A DNA stretch of 64,000 bases from Cercospora beticola. Its lineage: Eukaryota; Ascomycota; Dothideomycetes; Mycosphaerellales; Mycosphaerellaceae. Shown one piece after another: positions 63,744-64,000 of the stretch; position 1 is the first letter of the stretch, and every line of letters starts with the position of its first letter. The translations under genes and the position numbers were made by a program. The stretch covers positions 558,001-622,000 of the forward strand of contig NC_088940.1 of NCBI RefSeq assembly GCF_033473495.1. Reading direction: 5' to 3'. The notes under the pieces are model-generated. The model was not told where the DNA came from and did no database searches. It worked only from the letters and a program-made list of their open reading frames with translations.

Positions 63744-64000
63744 ATGTTGCTTCAATGGCCTCTTCTCGGACTGCTCTTGGCTCAGCAGGGCTACGCTGAT
63801 TATTATTACTACTGTAAAGCTCTGCGTGACAAGGCGGGCCTCTATCACGAAGACGGCACGGGGGTCATCAAGCAATACAACAAAGGCGCAATCGTTACTG
63901 CTATGTGCTACAACAGCATAGGCATCAAAGTCCATAGAGGCCATGGTCATACTGCGTGGGTTCTTTACACAGACGAAGGCGGTTCAGATCCTTGGTGGAA
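63744..64000 (+). CDS. Small secreted protein, 5' part only
   Basis: An ATG at 63744 opens a frame that remains open to the right edge (85 codons). It starts with a signal peptide (MLLQWPLLGLLLAQQGYA) followed by a Tyr-rich mature start (DYYYYCKALRD). Two Cys are visible (YYCKALRD and TAMCYNSIG) and the segment HRGHGHTAWVLYTDEG is His/Gly-rich. The 3' part is outside the window, so size and family cannot be judged. Confidence 0.65.
   Translation, partial: MLLQWPLLGLLLAQQGYADYYYYCKALRDKAGLYHEDGTGVIKQYNKGAIVTAMCYNSIGIKVHRGHGHTAWVLYTDEGGSDPWW

Noticed and set aside
1..64000. Transposons, CRISPR arrays and phage regions
   Set aside because: I saw no terminal repeats, integrase or transposase motifs, or regularly spaced repeats.

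Overview
The window looks like nuclear chromosomal DNA of a filamentous ascomycete, most likely a Dothideomycete; the class is an inference from gene content. The evidence is short introns (about 40-100 nt) with GTRAGT-type donors and TAG/CAG acceptors, moderate GC, and fungal-specific families: Zn(II)2Cys6 factor, UstYa-like protein, 2EXR and DUF4419 proteins, fasciclin-GPI protein, AA11-like LPMO and LtrA-like membrane protein. Genes lie on both strands without operons. I rebuilt exon structures by hand from splice signals, reading phase and protein family motifs.

Layout. 1-6.9 kb: haspin-like kinase (cut by the left edge), a membrane-anchored spermidine-synthase-like protein and a HAL4/SAT4-type kinase. 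6.9-10.5 kb: a long stretch without a supportable gene. 10.5-16.5 kb: a Cti6-like PHD protein, an unknown helical protein, and a lysine-rich protein whose frame is broken by an in-frame TAG. 17.1-20.5 kb: a very large secreted Ser/Thr-rich protein. 21.8-26.2 kb: vacuolar amino-acid transporter, thioredoxin-like protein, Zn2Cys6 regulator. 26.4-29.0 kb: an F-box/LRR-like gene preceded by a decayed partial tandem copy of its own 3' end. 29.3-33.1 kb: an AdaA-like protein, an unknown secreted or membrane protein, and a PRCC-family protein head to head with SIN1 (TORC2). 37-39 kb: GH13 alpha-glucosidase. 39.4-40.3 kb: five-exon UstYa-like protein. 41.2-43.4 kb: TAF9 and a 2EXR protein. 45.3-49.6 kb: unknown nuclear protein, a tRNA-like element, a diverged promoter duplication and a mitochondrial PP2C. 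50.6-64 kb: a run rich in secreted or surface proteins (S1 protease, LPMO, two-domain fasciclin protein, two small secreted proteins) plus a shortened DUF4419 gene and an LtrA-like membrane protein.

Most genes are core housekeeping or signalling: haspin, SIN1/TORC2, TAF9/TFIID, Cti6/Rpd3L, PRCC, PP2C and HAL4-type kinase. The right third is enriched in genes acting outside the cell. I see no convincing biosynthetic cluster, transposon, CRISPR array or phage. The most unusual points are decay or rearrangement events: the F-box 3' tandem pseudogene, the amber-interrupted frame, the internally deleted DUF4419 protein, the LtrA frame break, and an S1 protease with an altered specificity pocket.
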